Part shown: positions 7,622 to 16,159 of the stretch, one piece after another
How positions within the stretch are numbered: position 1 is the stretch's first letter
Layout: each line of letters starts with the position of its first letter
Assembly: GCF_029868745.1 (NCBI RefSeq)
Contig: NZ_JARWOP010000354.1
Location: forward strand, 16,029-80,028
DNA from: Nocardia wallacei
GTDB taxonomy: Bacteria; Actinomycetota; Actinomycetes; Mycobacteriales; Mycobacteriaceae
DNA length: 64,000 nt
Direction: 5' to 3'
The notes under the pieces: model-generated
Seen by the model: the letters and a program-made list of their open reading frames with translations, nothing else
Told to the model about the DNA's origin: nothing
Database searches by the model: none
Made by a program: the position numbers and the translations under genes

Positions 7622-8902
7622 TCATCGGCCCGCGGACTCGACGATGTCGGCCGTGCGTGTGGTCGCGTCGTCGTTCGAGTTCAGCTGCACCGCGAGGTCT
7701 TTGGCGCGGGTGGCGAATTCCGGGCGCTGGATGCGGCGCAGGCCCGCGGCGAGCCGATCGCGGTCCAGCCGCTGGAAGCTCACGTGTGCGCCGACCCCGA
7801 GGCGCTCTACCTGCGCGCCCCACATCGGCTGGTCGAACGACACCGAGCACACCATGGTCGGCAGCCCGGCGCGCAGTGACTCGAAGGTGGTGCCGATGCC
7901 CCCGTGGTGGACGGCGGCGGCGCACAGCGGGAACACCAGGTCGTGGGCGAGCGGGCCCACCACCCGGATGTGCGGGCCGGTTTCGGCGTTCGCGGCGTCG
8001 AGATCGCTCCACCCGGCGCTGACCAGACCGCGCAGCCCGAGTTCGGCGCACACCTCGGTCACCATCGCCAGCACCGCGTGGGTGTCGCGGATCGGCATGC
8101 TGCCGAAGCCGAAGTACACCGGCGGCGCATCCTCTCGCAGCCAGGACATCAGGTCGGTGTGGCCGTCGGCCAGTTCGCCGACCGCCTCGCGCGCCGTGCG
8201 CTCCAGCGGCAGGAAACCCACGAACGGCCGCCGCGGACCCCACTGCTCGGGCAGGCCGGGTACCAGCGCGGCGTCGTAGATCTGCACCTCGGGCACATTG
8301 TCACGGGCCAGCTCGGCGGCGGTGCTCGCGGTGGTGCGCGGCAGACCCAGCTCCCGGCGCAGCCGGTTCAGATAGCGCATGAACACGACGCGGCGCAGAT
8401 TCTCCGCCACCGCCCAGGTCGCCCGGTTGATCGCGGCCGGAGGACGCCAGTGCGGCGGCAGCGCGCCGGGAAACGGGTAGGCCGCGTTGGCGCGCGACGG
8501 AAATCCGTGCAGCGACACCATCGGCACCCCGGCCGCCTCCGCCACCGCGTGCGCCCGATCCTCGGTGAGCAACGTGGACACGATCACCTCGGCGCCGGCG
8601 CACACATCGATCACCTCCCGGTTCATCCGATCGGCGTAGTCGGCCATCTGCTTGCCGACCAGCTGCATGAGCCGGAAGCTGCTCCCCGCGGCCAGCGCCC
8701 GCTGCCCCTCCGCCGAGGAGTACAGCTGTTGCACGTCCGGGCCGCAGCTCTGCGCCGGGAGCCCGGCGCGGGTGGCGAAGTCGACCAGATTCGGCGGGGC
8801 GCCCAGCCGGACGTCGTGGCCGCGCCGCCGCAGTTCCAGCCCCAGCGCGACAGCCGGTTGCACGTCACCGCGCGTCCCCGTCAACGGGATCGCCACCTTC
8901 AT
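7622..8902 (-). CDS. GT1-family glycosyltransferase (MGT / sterol-glucosyltransferase-like)
   Basis: GT-B fold enzyme that would transfer a sugar from a nucleotide sugar to a lipid or natural-product acceptor. The N-terminus MKVAIPLTGTRGDVQPAVAL is the classic GT28/GT1 opening, and the C-terminal donor site contains VHHGGIGTTFESLRAGLP and FDQPMWG. 426 residues. Start chosen at ATG 8902 because GGAAGGAGA lies just upstream; the frame extends upstream but that part overlaps the promoter region of the divergent gene. It diverges from the GT4-P450 fusion gene with 61 bp between starts, which suggests a shared glycolipid or secondary-metabolite pathway. Confidence 0.9.
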   Translation of the reverse strand: MKVAIPLTGTRGDVQPAVALGLELRRRGHDVRLGAPPNLVDFATRAGLPAQSCGPDVQQLYSSAEGQRALAAGSSFRLMQLVGKQMADYADRMNREVIDVCAGAEVIVSTLLTEDRAHAVAEAAGVPMVSLHGFPSRANAAYPFPGALPPHWRPPAAINRATWAVAENLRRVVFMRYLNRLRRELGLPRTTASTAAELARDNVPEVQIYDAALVPGLPEQWGPRRPFVGFLPLERTAREAVGELADGHTDLMSWLREDAPPVYFGFGSMPIRDTHAVLAMVTEVCAELGLRGLVSAGWSDLDAANAETGPHIRVVGPLAHDLVFPLCAAAVHHGGIGTTFESLRAGLPTMVCSVSFDQPMWGAQVERLGVGAHVSFQRLDRDRLAAGLRRIQRPEFATRAKDLAVQLNSNDDATTRTADIVESAGR

Positions 8903-8963
8903 ACCGTCTCCTTCCCGATCGAACGTCCTCCCGCACCGTCCGCGCCACCCGTAGGGTGAGGGC

Positions 8964-11552
8964 GTGCACATCGCGATGTTCACCGATTTTCACCCCGACA
9001 CGGTCGGCGGCATCCAGACTTCGGTGAATTCACAACACCGCGCCCTGCGGCGGCTCGGGCATCGTGTCACGCTGTTCACCATCTCCGGACCGGCGACCTC
9101 CGATCCGGATGTCCGGACGCTGACCGGCCTGCCGGGCGTACGCGTGAACGGCTACCCGATGGTCATACCGACCAAGACCAACAATCGGTTCATCGATGCG
9201 GAATTCGCCGCGCACGAGCCGGTCGACGTGGTCCACGTCCACACCACCTACGGCGCGGGGATCCTGGGCGTGCGCGCCGCCCGCCGCCACGGGCTGCCGC
9301 TGGTGCAGTCGGTGCACAGCCGCGACGACGCCTTCATCGAAAGCACCTCGCCCGCACCGTATCTCAGCGCCCTCGCGATGCGCGCCCTGCACGGGATGTT
9401 CCTGCGCGATCCCGCCCCGATCCCGCGCAACGACGAGTCCCGTGCCGCCCGGCACGCCTGGAGCACCGTCGTCGGGCACGCCCACGCCGCCGACGCGGTG
9501 GTGGTCCCGACCGAGCACTTCGCCGCCCGACTGCGCGCCCACGGCCTCGAACTGCCGATCCACGTGGTGTCCAACGGAGTCGACGACGATCTCCTCGAGT
9601 CGCTCGGGCCGCCGCGCGCGGACACCGACGATGCGGCGCCGTTGCGGGTGCTGTGGTGCGGGCGGTTGTCGGCGGAGAAGCGTCCCGTGGCGGCCGTCGA
9701 AGCGGTGGCGCGAGTCCCGGGCTGCACCCTCGACATCTACGGCGACGGCGACGACGAGGACCGCGTGCGGACCGCCGCCCGGGTGGCGGGCGACCGAATC
9801 CGGTTGCGCGGCGCGGTCACTCAGGCCGAATGCCTGGCGGCGATGCGGGAGCACGACGTGCTGCTGTTCCCGTCGAGCGGGTTCGACACGCAGGGCATGG
9901 CCCTGCTCGAGGCGGTCGCCGTCGGACTGCCGGTGGTGTATTGCGACGGCGATCTGGCGGAGTCGCTGCCCGACGGCGGCGGCGTGTGCACCCGCGACGC
10001 ATCACCCGCCGCGATCGCCGAGACGCTGCGCGAGCTGGCCGACGACCGCGCGGCGCTGCGAGCCATTCGCGAAAAGCTTTCCACCCGGACCGATTCCGTC
10101 CGCCAGTCCCGGCAGACCGATCGCATTCTCGCCGTCTACCGCGAGGCGTCCGTCACGGCCGCGACCGGGCGGACGCCGAAAGGCCCTGGTTCAGAGCATA
10201 TTTCCGGTATACCGACAGCACCGGGCGCGCTCCCCCTGCTCGGCCACAGCCTGCACGTCCTACGCGACGCGCTCGGTTTCGTCACCTCGCTCACACCGCT
10301 CGGCCCGGTGGTGCGCGTCCGGCTGGGACCGCGCCCGGCCTACGTCCTCACCACGCCCGAACTGATCCGGCAGGTCGCCTTCGGCGAGGCCGGCGAATTC
10401 CACCGCGAGGATCTGCGCGAGGCGGTGCGCGACATCATCCACGGCGCCTCCAACGTGCTCAGCGGCAAGCCGCACGAACAACGCCGCCGACTGGTGGCCC
10501 CCGCCCTGCGCCAGCGCCGCCTGCTCGAATATGCCGGGGTGGCAACCGATATCGCGGAACGCTGGGCGAGCACCCGCCGCCCCGGCCCGGTGAACCTGAT
10601 GGACGAGGCGCACGCCCTGGTACTGGACACGGTCTCGGCCACCCTGTTCACGGCCGATTTCGGCGCCGACGCGAAACAGGAGATCCGCGAACATATTCCG
10701 TGGCTGCTGGGTCAGGTGATCCAGCGTGCCGCCCTGCCCGCCCCCGTGCGCCGGATGCGACTGATCGCCGATCGCCGTTTCCGGACCCGGGCCGCCCGGC
10801 TGCGCGCGGAGATCGGCGCGGTCGTCACCGAGTACCGCCGCCGCGACCACGATTTCCATGATGTGCTCTCCGCGCTGGTGCGGCACGTCGATCCGGAGAC
10901 CGGCGTCCGGCTGTCCGACGAGCAGATCATCGACGAACTCCTGCTGATGCTGGCCGCCGGCGTCGGCTCCACCGCCTCGATACTCGGCTGGCTCTGGCAC
11001 GAGCTGATGCGGCATCCCGACGTGGCCGAACGGGTGCGCGCCGAACTGGATTCCGTAGTCGGCACGGGGCCGGTCCGCCCGGAACATGCTGCGGCACTGC
11101 CGTATCTGCGGCTGACGCTGCAGGAGACATTGCGCATGTGGGCGCCGTGGGTCAGCACGAACACCGCCGCGAGCGAGGTCCGGCTCGGCGACCTCACACT
11201 GCCGCCGGGCGCGGTAGTGGCCTTCAGCCCGTACATGATTCATCACGACCCTCGCTGGTTCCCGGAGCCGGAGACCTTCGATCCCGAACGCTGGGCGCCC
11301 GGCCGCGTCGAGTCCATCGACCGCGCGGCCGTGCTGCCCTTCGCCGTCGGCCCCCGGCACTGTCCCGGAAGCAATTTCGCGATGCTGACCATCACGCTGC
11401 AGACCGCGGCGCTGCTGTCGCGCTGGGACCCGATACCGGATCCCGGTTATCGGGTGCGGCCGTCCAATCGCGATTTCGTCGTCGCGCCGAGCCGTCTACC
11501 GGTGACCCTGCGCCCGCGGCCCGCGGGCACCGCCGCTCAGGACACCGCCTGA
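8964..11552 (+). CDS. Fusion of GT4 glycosyltransferase and cytochrome P450
   Basis: One 862-residue reading frame. Residues 1-395 form a complete GT4 glycosyltransferase (MHIAMFTDFHPDTVGGIQ opening, SNGVDDD, GRLSAEKRP, and DTQGMALLEAVAVGLP, where the first acid of the usual E-x7-E is Asp). A 20-residue linker follows. Residues ~416-855 form a complete P450: ExxR as ETLR at 721-724 and the haem loop PFAVGPRHCPG with Cys 800. The I-helix reads AAGVGSTAS, lacking the usual acidic residue. No in-frame ATG, GTG or TTG occurs between the GT4 end and the first P450 strands (10131-10308), so a separate P450 start is not available. The 3' end overlaps the convergent flavoprotein gene by 16 bp. Confidence 0.9.
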   Translation: MHIAMFTDFHPDTVGGIQTSVNSQHRALRRLGHRVTLFTISGPATSDPDVRTLTGLPGVRVNGYPMVIPTKTNNRFIDAEFAAHEPVDVVHVHTTYGAGILGVRAARRHGLPLVQSVHSRDDAFIESTSPAPYLSALAMRALHGMFLRDPAPIPRNDESRAARHAWSTVVGHAHAADAVVVPTEHFAARLRAHGLELPIHVVSNGVDDDLLESLGPPRADTDDAAPLRVLWCGRLSAEKRPVAAVEAVARVPGCTLDIYGDGDDEDRVRTAARVAGDRIRLRGAVTQAECLAAMREHDVLLFPSSGFDTQGMALLEAVAVGLPVVYCDGDLAESLPDGGGVCTRDASPAAIAETLRELADDRAALRAIREKLSTRTDSVRQSRQTDRILAVYREASVTAATGRTPKGPGSEHISGIPTAPGALPLLGHSLHVLRDALGFVTSLTPLGPVVRVRLGPRPAYVLTTPELIRQVAFGEAGEFHREDLREAVRDIIHGASNVLSGKPHEQRRRLVAPALRQRRLLEYAGVATDIAERWASTRRPGPVNLMDEAHALVLDTVSATLFTADFGADAKQEIREHIPWLLGQVIQRAALPAPVRRMRLIADRRFRTRAARLRAEIGAVVTEYRRRDHDFHDVLSALVRHVDPETGVRLSDEQIIDELLLMLAAGVGSTASILGWLWHELMRHPDVAERVRAELDSVVGTGPVRPEHAAALPYLRLTLQETLRMWAPWVSTNTAASEVRLGDLTLPPGAVVAFSPYMIHHDPRWFPEPETFDPERWAPGRVESIDRAAVLPFAVGPRHCPGSNFAMLTITLQTAALLSRWDPIPDPGYRVRPSNRDFVVAPSRLPVTLRPRPAGTAAQDTA

Positions 11553-11959
11553 TCCTCGGGATCGATGAATTCGACACCGGTGATGATGTCGGGCTCGATA
11601 CGCACGATGTGGTCGCGCGGACCGGGCAGCCAGGGCCGCAGCAGGGTGCGATAGCGCTCGATCTCGTCCGGATCGGTGACCACCTCGGCGGTGCCGGTGA
11701 CGATGACGCACCAGCCGCGCCGGGTGCGCTCGTCGATGGTGTCGGCCTCGTAGGCCACCACCTGCCGCTCGGGGCTCATCGCGGCGCCGCGATTGGCATG
11801 GATGACGATCGCGTCGTCGTCGACGATGTGGTTGACCGGGCGGATGGTCGGCAGCGCGTAGCGGGCGAACACAAGGCGCCCGAACCGCACACTCGCGAGC
11901 AGCCGCAGCGACTCGGCGTTGGTCAAGTCGCGCGGTACCTGCTGCGCGGGAGCGCCCAT
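11537..11959 (-). CDS. Pyridoxamine 5'-phosphate oxidase (PPOX)-family protein
   Basis: Small split-barrel flavin-binding protein of about 140 residues. Family features are LRLLASVRFGRLVFAR, the central strand NHIVDDDAIVIHAN and the RRGWCVIVTGTAEVV segment. Members bind FMN, F420 or haem and reduce or store small molecules; the sequence does not settle which. Start chosen at ATG 11959; an upstream ATG at 12058 would add a low-complexity Arg/Pro/Ser segment. Its tail overlaps the 3' end of the convergent GT4-P450 gene by 16 bp. Confidence 0.82.
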   Translation of the reverse strand: MGAPAQQVPRDLTNAESLRLLASVRFGRLVFARYALPTIRPVNHIVDDDAIVIHANRGAAMSPERQVVAYEADTIDERTRRGWCVIVTGTAEVVTDPDEIERYRTLLRPWLPGPRDHIVRIEPDIITGVEFIDPEDQAVS

Positions 11960-12156
11960 ACCGTCGATTATCCGCCGACGCTCGCCGTCGTGCAGGGGTG
12001 ATGTGAATGGGCTGGACGGCCGCTGCTGCCGTGGGTGATCCTCGGCTCGGCTGGTCATTCGCTACATGTCCCACTCGTCGTGAACCGTGTGCATCGGGGT
12101 TCTAACGACGTTCCCGTAATCGCATCCGGTCAAACTGCGAAGTGCTAAAAAGACTG

Positions 12157-12930
12157 ATGACCTCGGAACCGTACCATCCCGACGAATTCGCGATCGGGTT
12201 GGCGGAACTGACCACGCTGGTGCTGTCCACCCCCGATGTCGAGTCCTCGCTGCGCGACATCGCCGATATCACCGCGCGCATGCTGCCGAACCGCCCGATG
12301 GTCGCAATCACGCTGCGCCGCAACGACGAAACGGTCACGGTGGCCTCGACCGGCCCGCACGCGACCGTGATCGACGAACTGCAACGCGGCCAGGGCCTGG
12401 GCCCGTGTCTGGAGGCGCTGCACACCGCCGAGCCGGTCGCCGTCACCGACATGGCGGCCGAAAAGCGCTGGGGCGCCTATCCCGCCCGCATGCTGGAACA
12501 AGGCATCCGTTCGGTACATTCGCAACCGCTGCTGGTCGACGGCGATGCGGTGGGCACGCTCAATCTGTATTCCACGCATCGTGAGGCCTTCGATCAGCCT
12601 GCCCTCCACGCCATTTCGCTCACCGGCCAGCACACCGCCGTACTGCTGGCCGCGGCAATCACCACGGCGCGCCAGACCGAACTGACCGCCCACCTGCAGG
12701 CGGCGCTGGCCTCCCGCTCGATCATCGACCAAGCCCTGGGAATCACGATGGCACAACGACATTGCGACCGGGACGGCGCGTTCGCAGTACTGCGGGCGGC
12801 CTCGCAGCGCGGCAATGTGAAAATCGTGACCGTCGCCGCCGCCGTCATCCGCGGCGTCACCGGGGCCGACCCGACGCCGCCGCATTTCAACCGTCCCAGT
12901 CGGTCTCGTTCGGCACCCGGCGATATGTGA
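12157..12930 (+). CDS. GAF and ANTAR domain-containing antitermination regulator
   Basis: An N-terminal GAF sensor (about residues 20-165; LGPCLEALHTAEPVAVTDM and GIRSVHSQPLLVDGDAVGTL are typical) is followed by a C-terminal ANTAR RNA-binding domain (about 175-235; LQAALASRSIIDQALGITM, then AFAVLRAASQRGNVKI). ANTAR proteins bind paired RNA hairpins and allow read-through of terminators. 257 residues from ATG 12157; an in-frame GTG at 12142 is an alternative, and neither has a clear ribosome site. Two adjacent hairpins and the kinase-like small protein gene lie directly downstream. Confidence 0.88.
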   Translation: MTSEPYHPDEFAIGLAELTTLVLSTPDVESSLRDIADITARMLPNRPMVAITLRRNDETVTVASTGPHATVIDELQRGQGLGPCLEALHTAEPVAVTDMAAEKRWGAYPARMLEQGIRSVHSQPLLVDGDAVGTLNLYSTHREAFDQPALHAISLTGQHTAVLLAAAITTARQTELTAHLQAALASRSIIDQALGITMAQRHCDRDGAFAVLRAASQRGNVKIVTVAAAVIRGVTGADPTPPHFNRPSRSRSAPGDM

Positions 12931-12957
12931 CGGTCATACTTCCTTGACAACACAGCG

Positions 12958-12999
12958 GCCTCGGCCGATATCCGAGGCGGCTACACTTCTGACAGAAGT
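12958..12999 (+). promoter_or_regulatory. Two adjacent hairpins upstream of the small DHp-like gene
   Basis: Hairpin 1 pairs GCCTCGG (12958-12964) with CCGAGGC (12972-12978) across a 7-base loop. Hairpin 2 pairs ACTTCT (12985-12990) with AGAAGT (12994-12999). A TTGACA at 12944-12949 precedes them. Paired hairpins are the kind of target ANTAR proteins bind, and the GAF-ANTAR gene ends just upstream, but the loops are not canonical AxxGxx hexaloops. Confidence 0.4.
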
Positions 13000-13056
13000 C
13001 CTTCCCGAGTCCAGTAGCGCGGCTGGGGGCCTCTTCCCCTATCTCAGAAGGTTGCC

Positions 13057-13470
13057 ATGCCCGCTGTCGCGCATCACGCAGCTCGGTCCGCTCGCGCGGT
13101 CACCGCACCCGAAGAATCGGGTGCCACCGTCGTTCCCCCGCTCCACGCGGTCGCGGACGACGCCGAGCCGGCGCACGTCGCATTCGACACCGCGGTCGCG
13201 ATGCCGGAGGCGCCGCACACCATTCCGGAATCCAACGACCGCCTGGTCCGGCACCTGTTCGATATCGGACTGCAATTGCACACTGTCCGTGCGGTTTTCG
13301 AACAGGAGTTCAGCACACCGGAGGAGTTGCACGCGGCCCGCGCCGCGGTGGTGACCGTGCTGGACGATCTCGACACCATCATCCGCGACGCCGGAACCGC
13401 CATGCTGGATCTGGCCTTGCAGCAGACCCCGGCCGCCCCCGAGCGCCCGCGCCGTCGTCGACGGCGCTGA
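13057..13470 (+). CDS. Small protein resembling a histidine-kinase dimerisation domain without the His
   Basis: 137 residues. Residues 60-118 resemble the HisKA_3-type dimerisation helices of DevS-like sensor kinases (LVRHLFDIGLQLHTV and VVTVLDDLDTIIRDAGTAML). In those kinases the first helix carries a phosphorylated His before Asp; here the aligned residue is Asn60 (ESNDRLVRHLF). No ATPase domain is present. The N-terminal 50 residues look disordered and the C-terminus ends in seven residues rich in Arg. ATG 13057 has AGAAGG six bases upstream. It follows the GAF-ANTAR gene by 126 bp and may be a partner or decoy in that signalling route; this function is an inference. Confidence 0.7.
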   Translation: MPAVAHHAARSARAVTAPEESGATVVPPLHAVADDAEPAHVAFDTAVAMPEAPHTIPESNDRLVRHLFDIGLQLHTVRAVFEQEFSTPEELHAARAAVVTVLDDLDTIIRDAGTAMLDLALQQTPAAPERPRRRRRR

Positions 13471-13476
13471 CCACGG

Positions 13477-14025
13477 TCAGCCGCTCTCCCCGGCCACACT
13501 GCGATCGGGCTGCGGCCACTGCGGTCCGGCCGTCTGCTGCACCAGGCCGGTCCAGTCGTCGGCCAGCGTCGCCAGCAGGAACCAGGCCGCGTACACCCGC
13601 TCGTCGCCGACGTCGTCGATGCTGCGTAGCAGATGGGCGGCGCGAACCTGCGCCGCGGCCATGGCGTCGACGGCCGCGCCCAGCGACCGGGTGCGTGGCC
13701 GGGCCACCGTGTGCTCGGCCGCCCAGCGGTCGATCCGCGCGACGAGTTCGCCACGGCGGCCGTCGATTTCGGCCGAACGCAGCGGATCGCCGCGGCGCTG
13801 GTGGTGCAGTGCCGCGAGGTCCTGCGCCCAACGGGTCACGGGGTGGTCGCCGGGCTGGTCGCCGATGTGGCCGAGAAAGGCGGCCAGCAGTTCGTGCCAG
13901 TCCGGCAGGATGGGAGCGGGGCCGTCCGCGCGCCATCGCGCGGCGCGCGAGCGTCGCACACCTCGACCGGAGACCACGGGCCCGGCGGACGGTCGATCCA
14001 CACCGTCCGGTTGCGGTACGAACAT
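13477..14025 (-). CDS. DUF4254 domain-containing protein
   Basis: 182 residues, helical, matching the actinobacterial DUF4254 pattern (HELLAAFLGHIGDQPG, then GELVARIDRWAAEHT and VYAAWFLLATLADDWTGLVQ). Function unknown. Start chosen at ATG 14025 because a strong GGAGG lies 9 bp upstream (14035-14039); the longer frame to 14235 adds an Arg-rich segment unlike the family. It lies 219 bp beyond the last gene (ubiA-like) of the seven-gene operon on the same strand, so it may be a separate unit or a distal member. Confidence 0.8.
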   Translation of the reverse strand: MFVPQPDGVDRPSAGPVVSGRGVRRSRAARWRADGPAPILPDWHELLAAFLGHIGDQPGDHPVTRWAQDLAALHHQRRGDPLRSAEIDGRRGELVARIDRWAAEHTVARPRTRSLGAAVDAMAAAQVRAAHLLRSIDDVGDERVYAAWFLLATLADDWTGLVQQTAGPQWPQPDRSVAGESG

Positions 14026-14244
14026 CTCGGTGTACCTCCAAGCGGCGAACGGGCGCACCCGGCGCCACACGCGAAACGCCGGACCGCGAGCCCGGCGCGG
14101 CAAGGGCGGACCGCGCCGGATCCGGCGCGCCGCAATCTGCGAAGGGGACATCTCCTGCGGCGCCGGGTGCACTGTCAAGCATGCGCGTTTCGCCCGGCCC
14201 TCCCACTGCCCTTTCGGTGGCCCTGCGGTGACCATCGCGGTGGC

Positions 14245-15180
14245 TCAGGGCAGGACGAGCGCCTGCGCGATCAGGGCCGCGTACAGCGTGAGCACGAACA
14301 GCACGGCCGGGACCAGCGGATACGGCTCGTCCCGGGGCGCCCGCGCGAACCGTATCGCGCCCCACAGCGGTAGTACCAGCAACACCGGGGGAATCCACGC
14401 GACCAGCGCACCGGGCACGTCGAATGTCCAGGGCCGCACCAAGATCAGATCGCAGGCCACCGCGATCACCGCGCACGCCACCCCGGCGGCCGTACTCCCG
14501 GCCGCACCGAGCGCGTTCGAATAGAACCACTCCCCCGGCCGCGGTGCGCGAGCCGTCTTGCGCGCGAACTCGAACTGCAGGAAGGCCCCCGCGAAGAGCA
14601 CGGCCACCGCCGCGGCGGGCCATCCGGACGCCACCTGACCGGTGTCGATCGCCGAGACGACGAGGTAGCCGATGATGAACAGCTGCACCGGATAGGTGAC
14701 CGCCAGATTGACCATGATCGCGTCGCGGACCGTCGCCGACACCCGTTCGAGACCCCACAGCGCCAGGCCGTAGGCCAAGGCAGCGGCGATCGTCACCGCC
14801 GAATTCACCGACAGCGCCAGCGATCCCGCGATCGCACCGGCCGCGATCAACACCATCGCCACTCGCAGGTCCGCGGCGCGCACCGCACCGGTCACCAGCG
14901 GCCGATCGGGATGGTGCGCGCGGTCGTAGTCGAGATCCTTCTGCTCGTCCACCATGCGGAGGTACAGCAGCACGAACGCCACCACGACGATCCGGACCAC
15001 GGTGGCTCCGGCGGGCCGCCACGGCGCGTCCGGATGCGACACCAGCGCGGCCGTGGCCTCCAGCGCCAGCGTGAACAGCACCGCGTACAGCAGGTAGTGC
15101 GGTTCGTAGCGCGCCCGCGTGAACCGGGCGAGGCGGATCGCGGCATTCCCGTCCCGCCGTTCCGCGGTCCCTTCACTCAT
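14245..15180 (-). CDS. UbiA-superfamily membrane prenyltransferase-like protein
   Basis: 311 residues with about eight membrane helices. The first Asp-rich motif appears as MVDEQKDLDYDRAHHPDRPL (about residues 76-95), the UbiA hallmark that binds Mg-diphosphate. The second Asp-rich motif of classical UbiA enzymes is replaced by FEFARKTARAPRPGE, so this belongs to a divergent subgroup. It may transfer a prenyl or other lipid-diphosphate group, or cyclise a terpene. It is the last gene of the seven-gene operon, 25 bp after the AfsA-like gene. ATG 15180 was chosen; upstream codons overlap the preceding gene. Confidence 0.85.
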   Translation of the reverse strand: MSEGTAERRDGNAAIRLARFTRARYEPHYLLYAVLFTLALEATAALVSHPDAPWRPAGATVVRIVVVAFVLLYLRMVDEQKDLDYDRAHHPDRPLVTGAVRAADLRVAMVLIAAGAIAGSLALSVNSAVTIAAALAYGLALWGLERVSATVRDAIMVNLAVTYPVQLFIIGYLVVSAIDTGQVASGWPAAAVAVLFAGAFLQFEFARKTARAPRPGEWFYSNALGAAGSTAAGVACAVIAVACDLILVRPWTFDVPGALVAWIPPVLLVLPLWGAIRFARAPRDEPYPLVPAVLFVLTLYAALIAQALVLP

Positions 15181-15205
15181 CGTCGTACCCAGCCGTTTTC
15201 GCCCT

Positions 15206-16159
15206 TCACGCCTGCCCCGCCGCGAACTCCAGCTCGATGCGGGCGGCCGACGCACCGCACTGGAGCACGTCGCATCGGACCGTGTCCGGCGCGGAACCGA
15301 CAAGTTCGGCCGTGCATTCGGCGCCGCGGTCCAGTTCCACGAAGCGGTCGAACCTGCTCGCGACCCGCCGCAAGCGCGGCGTGCGCGGCAGCAGCATGGC
15401 GACGGCGGTCTGGCGGGCCGCCTCGATCAGCAGGCTGCCGGGAACGTGATCGAGCGGGTGATCGAACAGAAACGGGTGCGCGGTGTCCGCGGCGAGGGCG
15501 GCCGTGGCCGACACACCCGCGTGCCGGACCGGCGCGACCACCACATTGCGCCGGTTCTCCCGGCCCACGGCGGCCGCGTTCGCCCGCTCGGCATGCACCG
15601 GCGCACTGTGAAAGGGCCCGAGCCCCAGGCTTTCCCGGAACTCGGTGCGTGTCCTGGCCCACTGCCGCTGAGTGATCCAGAAGAACGAGCCGTCGACGGT
15701 CATCATGGGCGTTCCCCCGCAGTCGATCTCGAGCACCATGTCCAGCCCGCAGACGACGCCCTGACGCCGGTGCCGCCGGGCGATGCCGACGGTCATCACC
15801 AGGTCGGCGGGCGCCCGGCCGATCGACCACGCCGCGGTATCGGCGGCGGTGCCGTTGAATTCGCGCACGACGAACGCCATATCCTGTGGCACGGCGAAGT
15901 ATTCGTGCGTGATCGCGATCGCGGCCTGGCGCGCGGCCTCCATCACCAGCAGCGGATCGTACTGCGCCACCAGCGGTTCGATGTGATCGCCGTAGTAGGC
16001 GTGCATGCGCGGGAGCTGAGCGCCGGCCACGAACTCCTCCGGCGACCGCGCGTGCAGCGAGGTGACGAAGACCTCCGAGACCGCGCAGCGGTGCGCCAGC
16101 TGCCGGGAGATCGTGCGCACGTGGCTCGCGGCCCGCACCATCGCGGTGTCCGTCGTCAT
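15206..16159 (-). CDS. AfsA/ScbA-type A-factor biosynthesis hotdog protein
   Basis: 317 residues with the two tandem hotdog repeats of the AfsA family (about residues 85-160 and 210-310; DPLLVMEAARQAAIAITHEY in the first, PGSLLIEAARQTAVAM in the second). In Streptomyces AfsA condenses a beta-ketoacyl-ACP with dihydroxyacetone phosphate on the way to gamma-butyrolactone signals. ATG 16159 has GGAGGG seven bases upstream and overlaps the stop of the NDK-like gene by 4 bp. No butyrolactone-receptor TetR gene is adjacent, so the product may not be a classical butyrolactone. It sits in an operon with a FAAL fusion, ACP and reductase, which fits an acyl-ACP substrate. Confidence 0.88.
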   Translation of the reverse strand: MTTDTAMVRAASHVRTISRQLAHRCAVSEVFVTSLHARSPEEFVAGAQLPRMHAYYGDHIEPLVAQYDPLLVMEAARQAAIAITHEYFAVPQDMAFVVREFNGTAADTAAWSIGRAPADLVMTVGIARRHRRQGVVCGLDMVLEIDCGGTPMMTVDGSFFWITQRQWARTRTEFRESLGLGPFHSAPVHAERANAAAVGRENRRNVVVAPVRHAGVSATAALAADTAHPFLFDHPLDHVPGSLLIEAARQTAVAMLLPRTPRLRRVASRFDRFVELDRGAECTAELVGSAPDTVRCDVLQCGASAARIELEFAAGQA

